Assembly: GCF_000090795.2 (NCBI RefSeq)
Contig: NW_003546335.1
Span: 134,066 to 176,845, forward strand
Length of the DNA: 42,780 nt
Origin: Amphimedon queenslandica
Taxonomy: Eukaryota > Porifera > Demospongiae > Haplosclerida > Niphatidae
Direction: 5' to 3'
Part shown: piece after piece, positions 10,601 through 19,965 of the stretch
How the letters are laid out: every line of letters begins with the position of its first letter
How positions within the stretch are numbered: position 1 is the first letter of the stretch
Position numbers and translations under genes: made by a program
Notes under the pieces: generated by a model
The model's database searches: none
What the model was told of the DNA's origin: nothing
Seen by the model: the letters and a program-made list of their open reading frames with translations, nothing else

Positions 10601-13600
10601 TGTGACAGCTTTTAAATCTCACCTAGTCTATTGATAGAAGCAATCACTATTTTTGTTTAGACAATCAAAATGATTGTTGGTATTAAATGAGTTTGGCTAT
10701 TATTCTCATAGTGAATGTGGCATCAGTCATTATCAGTGTCAAAACAATAAACAATTAAACTATCAATACTAACAAACAATGCCACTTATTATGAACAACT
10801 TTAGCACATGCTAAACTAAAGCAACATACAAACTTGAAACAAAAACAACCAAACTAATTAATTGATTTAATTCATCATACAGCTGGAATGGAGACAATAC
10901 TTTGGCACATTATATAAACAATTATGATAATCCAATAACAATGAAAATAAAACAATAGTTATTATGACAAACAATCTCAGTTATAAAAGTGGAAGAATGT
11001 TAAGATATGAGACATCAAAGACAAGAAATGAAGTACCTTCTCCTCTGCCTGCTAAGTGCTATAGCATGCACTCATGCTTGTGATGACATTGCTAAGAGCT
11101 CCCTTGTCGGTCATTGGACATTTGAGAAAGGAAAAGAGCTCAAAGACCTCACGGGAAACTTTGCAGATATTGTATTAAAAGGAGCTATAACATACAATGG
11201 GAAACTACTAGTTAAAACTGGCAAGTGGGCCGTGTCTCCTTCATACACAGGGCCATCGATAACAGAGAAGACGCTGGTATCGTGGGTGAGGATCAGAAAC
11301 CCACACATACGGGCCGGGTCAGCACTGGCCCTTGACAAGATAAGCGTTGATGAATTTGATTCCATTGTGTATGGAGAAAGGGAATCTTATCGCTGGATGG
11401 CTGGGAGTAGTTTCTTTCGTCGTACAAGAGACCCTAGGCCAGGCTTTATAGACCTCGGTACAAAACTCGTCCAGATTGCCATAACATATGAAAATATGCG
11501 TGGGTTTGCTTACGTGAGGCTTTACGTGAATGGACGCTTATTTGGACATTACAGGCAAGGATACATAGCATCTTGGTCAAGAGGTGATACTGAGGTATTC
11601 TGGGGTCCACGCCAAGGTAACTCAAAGACAGGCGGTGCTGGGAGCATTTCTGCCGAAATAGAGGAATCCCGAATATATACAACTGTACTGAAGCCACAAG
11701 AATTGGTCAAGCTTCGACTAAACAAGTAAAATCATAGATAATACAGTATTAGCTATGATGGGTTGAACTGATCAGTAGTGTAGTTATTAGTTATGAACAC
11801 TTTTTACTTCTTTTTGTAGTTGGTTTTATTGTTTTGTTTCTTAGCAAGTTTTTAGAATTTAATAATTCAAGTCACGTCGCAAAGCAACAAAAACATAAAT
11901 ATGATAATAATTGACTCTAAAAACCTTCCATAGTACATAAAACAGAGAAGAGCAATGGTTCAGTGCATGTATAGAAATGAACATAATTAATGTAATAAGA
12001 ACTGTGAACAAAAAACACAGCAGAAATGACAAGTTATTGAATTTTAATGTCAATCAATAAAGGTTAATAGTAAATAGTAATAATACTTATTGATGGGAGA
12101 TCTGATCGCCTGCCCCCTATACAACTACAATCAATATCAACACAATCTCTCAAGTATATGTAGCATACAGTTTCCATAGTGAATGTGGCATCAGCGTCAA
12201 AATAATAAACAATTAAACTATCAATACTAACAAACAATGCCACTTATTATGAACAACAACTTTAGCACATGCTAAACTAAAGCAACATACAACCTTGAAA
12301 TAAAAAAAAACAACTGAACAAATTAATTCATTATACAACTAGAATGGGGACAAAACTTTGGTACATTACAGTTATGATAATCCAATAACACGGAATAACA
12401 GTGAAAATAAAACAATCTCAGTTATAAAAGTGGAACGAGCAAGTGTTAAGATATCAGACATCAAAGACAAGAAATGAAGTACCTTCTCCTCTGCCTGCTA
12501 AGTGCTATAGCATGCACTCATGCTTGTGATGACATTGCTAAGAGCTCCCTTGTCGGTCATTGGACATTTGAGGAAGGAAAAAAGCTCAAAGACCTCACGG
12601 GAAACTTTGCTGATATCTTATTGAAAGGAGCTAGAATAGAAAATGGGAAACTAATTGTTCACCGTCAGGGGTGGGCCGTGTCTCCAAAATACACAGGGCC
12701 AACAATATCAGAGAAGACGCTGGTATCGTGGGTAAGGCTCACAGACACGCGGGTACGGGCTGGATCAGCACTGACCATTGACAAGATAAGCGTTGATGAA
12801 TTTGATGCCATTGTGTATGGAGAAAGGGAAGCTAATCGCTGGATGTCTGGAAGTAGTTTCTTTCGTCGTACAACAGACCCTAGGCCAGGTTACATTGGTA
12901 GCACAAACCCCGTCCAGATTGCCATAACATATCAAAATATGCGTGGTTCGGTTCACGTGAGACTTTACGTGAATGGACGCTTATTTGGACGCTACACAAA
13001 AGGATACATAGCAATTTGGTCAAGAGGTGATACTGAGGTATTCTGGGGCATACGTCATGGTAACACAAATGGTGGCCCTGGGAGGATTAATGCCGAAATA
13101 GAGGAATCCCGAATATATACAACTGTACTGAAGCCCCAAGAATTGGTCAAGCTTCGACTAAACAAGTAAAATCATAGATAATACAGTATTAGCTATGATG
13201 GGTTGAACTGATCAGTAGTGTAGTCATTAGTCATGGACATTTGTTTACTTCTTTTTGTAGTTGGTTTTATTGTTTTGTTTCTTAGCAAGTTCACAATAAT
13301 AATGAATTAAAATTTTAAGCCGCGTTGCAAAGCAAGAAAGTCAATTGGCCACAAAAACAACTAAAAATGATAACAGTTGAGTCAAAATCCTTGCAAAGAG
13401 CAACACTTTATTGCATGTACATGTATAGCTAGTGAACATTATGACAGTAAGTAATGTCATTATAAATGAACTGCTTGTTATAATTAGTATCAACAAAATC
13501 CCTCATGTGTTTGTAAAACATCAAGTGAGATACTTCCATAGTGAATGTGATATCAGTGTCAAAATAAGCAACAGAACTATCAAACAATGTCACATATTAT

Positions 13601-16600
13601 CAACAACTTTTAGCACATGCTAAACTAAACTAACAAAAAACAGTAAAAGTATTAAAAAACAACTGATTAAGAAAACAAAACATTATTACATGTATAAAGA
13701 AATATGGTAAAGAGACTATCATATGCTATAAGCAAGCATTAGCTGTCAATATAATCTTAATTTAATTATGACACAAATTGAGACACTGTGCAACAGATAT
13801 AATACACATAAACTAACTAAGAGTGACAAACAGGAGATTAATACTACATGAAATGTAAGTTAACAATGTATGATCAATTAGACTTTATTCTTTTCTACAC
13901 GAGACAGATAAGGTGTAGTTTAATGAACTAGAACTGGAACCAGGACTTAAGAAGAGCTACAGTTATAACAAAAATTTAGACTTAGCCAGCAACCTAAAAG
14001 GTTCGAATGACCTTTGACCTTACACAATACAATAACAATGAAAGTGACAAGTGTCAAAACTTTATAGACAAATAGAAAAAGTGCAGTAATAGTCCTTAGT
14101 TCCTTGTTGGCAGTTGCCGTAGTGTCAATGCGTGACAGAAAGCATCAGTACTTTCAGAATATGAAGTGTCTTCTCTTTTACTTCTGCTTCCTTCTTATCA
14201 TAATAGCAAGGACTCATGGTTGCGACACACTTTTGAGCAGAACCCTGGTGGGGTATTGGACATTTGAGTATGGACAAGAAACTAAAGACCTAGCTGGAAA
14301 CTTTGGGGACATTGTGCTAAAAGGAGCAGTGATACAAGATGGAAAGCTAGATGTAAGTGCAAGTAAATGGGCCATTGCTCCTTCATATAAAGGACCAATA
14401 ATATCAGAGAAGACACTGGTATCATGGGTGATGATACAGAACCCAAACGTACAGTCCGGATCAGCACTGACTATTGATAAACTTTCCACTGATGAATTTG
14501 ATGCTATTGTGTATGGAGAACGTCAATCTCATCGATGGATGGCTGGAAGTAGCGGCTTCAAACGTACAATAAATCCAACTCCAGGGTATTACAATACAAA
14601 TACTAGTTTTTTGGAGCAGATTGCTATTACATATAGAAACAATAATGGTCAAGCACACGTGAGGCTTTACCACGATGGAGTCAAGTTTGGAGAGTACACC
14701 AAAGGACCATTAGGAGTTTGGCCAAGAGGAGATGCTGAGATATTCTGGGGATTACGTCACGGCAATATAAATGGTGGACCTGGACGCCTTGATGCCCTGA
14801 TTGAAGAGTCTCGTATATATGCTAGCGTCCTGACACCTCAAGAACTGAAGAGTCTGAGGCCATGTTGCTAAGAACTGAACAATATAATGATATGCAGATA
14901 CTGTAGTTAGTTTTAGTACGCTAAATGTTCATTTGTTTAAATGGAAAGGAGAGTATAGTCCATTAAAATACACTTGATGCAGATACTGCATGCATGTACA
15001 GCTAAAATGAAGTAAAATGCTATTACTAACTTAACCCTTTTATTTAACAAGCTAAAACCTGTTTATGGTAAATAAGACTGGATTGCAACAAATTAGGTTA
15101 TCTCTATTCCTATGCATAGGCTAATGTAAAATGCTTGATACCCATTTATACACATGTTTACCAAGAGTCCGCGATGACTATGTTTACTTATCTCCTTTTT
15201 TGTCTATATTTGTTTGTACAGTAAAACTGTGGAATAAATATCATGTATATACATGCATACATGGGTGAAGCAAATCAAGCTATTACTATGGAACATGAAA
15301 GTACTCTCATTTCCTCAAGTCAATCTAGGACAGCAGAACATGCCAAAAGGACAGTATATATACATGTACATGTGTTAAGATCATTGAATGCAAGCATATG
15401 CATAATAAAAAAGTATTATACTATAAAAAATTAAAGGAGCATCAACAGAGAATCAATATGGTATGCTCACAGTCCAAAAATTAAAAGACAGAACTTGACA
15501 ATAGATCAGCCAGTAATGAATGACTAATATTCAGAGAATGTGAAGGAAAGATGGAAAATGCATCATGGGAGAGAGAGGGAAAACAAAGGAAAAGGAAAAT
15601 AAACGAGGAAGCAGAAGCAGGGCCAAGAAGAATAATATTTAAGAGAGAAAGAGAGAGAGAGAGCACAATACAGCAACCTATAGCCAAAAGAGTCAAAGAA
15701 AAATGAACTACGCTCTATTTTGCATTCTTTTCATAATAGCATGTACCCACGCTCATGACAAAGTTGTCCTTAGTTCACTGGTTGGTCGCTGGACTTTTGA
15801 GAAAGGACAAGAACTTAAGGATCTCATAGGAAACTTTGGAGACATTGTGCTAAAAGGAGCAGTAATACAAAATGGGAACCTAGATGTAAGTGCAGGTAAA
15901 TGGGCCATTTCTCCTTCATACACGGGACCATCAATATCAGAGAAGACACTGGTATCATGGGTATTGATACAGAACCCAAATGTACAGTCCGGATCAGCAC
16001 TGACTATTGATAAGCTTTCCACTGATGAATTTGATGCTATTGTGTATGGAGAATTTCAAACTCATCGATGGGCGTCTGGAAGTAGTAACGGCAAACGTAC
16101 AGAGCGGAATCCTACTCCAGGGTATCACGAAACAAATACTAAAGTTTACAACCAGATTGCCATTACATATAGAAACAATAATGGTAAAGCACACGTGAGG
16201 CTTTACCACGATGGAGTCAAGTTTGGAGAGTACACCAAAGGACCATTAGGAGTTTGGCCAAGAGGAGATGCAGAAATATTCTGGGGATTACGTCATGGCA
16301 ATACAAGAGGTGGACCAGGAAACTTGGATATGCTGATTGAAGAGTCTCGTATATATGCTAGTGTACTGACACCTGAAGAACTGAAGAGTCTGAGGCCACT
16401 GTGCTAAGAGCAATAAGAACAATGACAGTGTAGTGTAGTCCATATGCATACATGTAGTGACCTTAGAACACATTGTAGTTAATTTCATTTGAAGTTTTTT
16501 TTTGATAATAAAACATTAAACCTTCAGTGGTCCACATGATACAATTACCCAATAACTTATTATACATTACCCATATTCAGTGATAGTACACTTTGCAATG

Positions 16601-19600
16601 TCAAAATGTACTACGTGTACATGTAACGTGGCCAAGAGTATTTTACATGCCAAATACTCATAAACATTGTGAGAACAAAATAACTCATTAATAGTGAACA
16701 GGGTTACTATACAAAATCAGGGTTTCCCACAGGATTTGGCTGAGTGCTCAGCTTCTTGTAAGTGGATTTTAAAGTTGCTCAAAAACTTTAAAAAATATCC
16801 CCATATTGGTATTTGTTTTTTTGTCAAATTCCATCAAACAAGGCTAGGATAGCGTTTTTTGACATATATACATGTACATGTTCTTATGTAGTGTAGAAAG
16901 TTTAAGCTAATTTCAATCAAATTTAGATTTTTATGAATTTTACATTTGCTCAAAAATCGGCCCAAAAGGTCTTTGGCCAATTTCATCAAAAATGGCTAGG
17001 AGAGAATTTCCATTTTTATAATTTTTCTGATACACATACATGTCCTTATGCTGTGTAGAAAGTTTGAGTTGATTCCAATCAAATTTAATTTTTTTATCAA
17101 TTTTAAAAGTTGCTCAATATTTATTCTACATTTATTAATACTAGAAAGAATGTAAAAATTTGAGGAGGTTCTGCCTCCTGGTCACACCTCCCAGTCACGC
17201 CCCCAAACATACACTTACATATATACATACATAAATTCTCATAAGTAAGGGCTTTGCCCTAATACTGTAGGGCACCTTTTTTTCAAGAGCTGTAAATTTC
17301 GCGATTTTTGCAATTTCTTAAAGATTCATGAAAATTACTTCCGCAAAAATCAAATTATTACAGCACAAAATGGCAGACAGTATAAATTCACAAAAACTAA
17401 ATCTGCGAAATTGATTTTAAGGCAAATTCGCAAAATTTACAGCCCTTGAAAAAAAAGGCGCCCTATGGTAATTATAAAAGGATATGTTAAAACACTGAAG
17501 AATTTTCAAAACCAAAAAAACTCCCTTTATTTTCAATTTGAATAACTAGATTTCTAGGTGAAGGCAGTTTTTAACTAAACAAATTGATTAACATATAAAT
17601 ATTCCTCTTTTTCTACTGTAATATCAATAATTTTAAATTTCTTATTGACCGACACCATATTTTACTAACTAGCTCTGTTTAATCAGAATATCTTTATGTT
17701 ACTGTATGTGTAATCATGTAAAAAGGCTCTGTTGTAAATTTAGTCTGATTATCCATAGGGAGAGTTTTTCAAAAGTTTGCATTTTTAAAGCATGCAACAC
17801 CAATTATATAATCTAACTGTTATTTTATAGCTTCTTGGGTAGCGCCAGTATTTTCACTCCCTTTTTCCTAAAGGTGTTTCATTAAATAGAAGCCCATTTT
17901 TAGAGGAGCATAAAGAGTCTATTAAGATTCTTATATGGGACACTTGTATGACTTAAACATTCCTGCATAACATAATTGTTGCTATAGGCAGCACCCCTTA
18001 AAGTGGAATTTGTCATACAGGTAGAGTCTAAGTTAAATAGGGCCCCAAAAAGGTAAAAAGAGGAAGCAGAAGCAGAGCCAAGAAGAATAATCTTTAAGAG
18101 AGAGAACACAATATAGCAACCTATAACCAAAAGAGTCAAACAAAAATGAAGTACACTCTATTTTGTATTTTTTTCATAATAGCATGTACCCACGCTCATG
18201 ACAAAGTTGTCCTTAGCTCACTAGTCGGTCACTGGACTTTTGAGAAAGGACAAGAACTTGAGGATCTCACCGGAAACTTTGGAGACATTGTGCTAAAAGG
18301 AGCAGTGATACAAGATGGGAAGCTAGATGTAGGTGCAGGTAAATGGGCCATTGCTCCTTCATACACAGGGCCATCAATATCAGAGAAGACACTGGTATCA
18401 TGGGTGATGATACAGAACCCAAACGTACAGTCTGGATCAGCATTGACTATTGATAAATGTACCACTGATGAATTTGATGCTATTGTGTATGGAGAACGTC
18501 AATCTCATCGATGGATGTCTGGAAGTAGCAACGGCATACGTACAATAGATGCTACTCCAGGGTATCAGGAAACAAATACTAAAGTTTACAACCAGATTGC
18601 CATTACATATAGAAACAATAATGGTCAAGCACACGTAAGGCTCTACCACGATGGAATCAAGTTTGGAGAGTACACCAAAGGACCATTAGGAGTTTGGCCA
18701 AGAGGAGATACAGAGATATTCTGGGGATTACGTCATGGCAGTACAAATGGTGGACCAGGAAACTTGGATATGCTGATTGAAGAATCTCGTATATATGCTA
18801 GTGTCCTGACACCTAATGAACTGCAGAGCCTGATACTCTAACTAAGAGCTAAAGGAACAATGACAGTGTAGTGTAGTCCATATGCATACATGTAGTGACC
18901 TTAGAACACATTGTAGTTTCTTTTGTTTGGAGTTTTTTAAAATAAAACATTAAACCTTCAGTGGTCCACATAATACAATTCTTCATTATATAGTACTACA
19001 CAATGTATAAAATGTACTACATGTAACGTGGCCAAGAGTTAATTACATGCCAAATACTCGTAAACATTGTGGGAACAAAATAACTCATCAATAGTGAACA
19101 GGGTTACTATACAAAGTCATGGTTTCCCACAGGATTTTGGCTAAGTGCTCGGCTCTTGTCAGTGAATTTTACTTAAAAACTTGACAAATATTGGTATTTC
19201 AAATTCCATCAAACAAGGAAAGAACAGAGTTGTCTGATACAAATACATATATGTGTCCTTAAGTTGTGTTGAAATTTAAAACTGATTCCAATCAAATCTG
19301 GATTTTTTATTAATGCTAAAAAAAATCGGCCCAAAGTCCCTATACTATAGTACAGGGTCTTCAAATGGCCAAATTTCATCAAAAATGGCTAGGAGAGAAT
19401 TCTTCATTTTTATAATTATTTTTTCTGATACACATACATGTCCTTATGCTGTGTAAAAAGTTTGAGTTGATTCCAATCAAAGTTGCTCAATATGCTATTA
19501 GGCTTGTCAACTTATAAAGCAGCCTTCTTTGCTTCCTTAGCATGCCCTGTGGGAAACCCAGCACAAAATTATTTGCCATATCATATAATCTACTGCTACA

Positions 19601-19900
19601 TGTATGTGTACATTGAACACTGTTATTAGAGTATGTAGAGCACAAAGGCCTACCTCTTCATTGGTGGTTTTCATGGTAGCAATAAGTTGTGTGTGATAGC
19701 AAGCTAACCCAAACACTGCAATAACTGCAAATCCACTAATGAAAAACTCTATAACAGTATATGACAGTTTGTTAAGGAAATAGGAATGAATATAACGGAA
19801 TGAGATCATCTTAGCATAGCATCAGTGAATGCATTGAGTATTATCTTCACAACTGTTAGTACCTAAGAACACTGACTAAAGCAGTGCGTGCATGTGTGCA

Positions 19901-19965
<65 letters not shown>

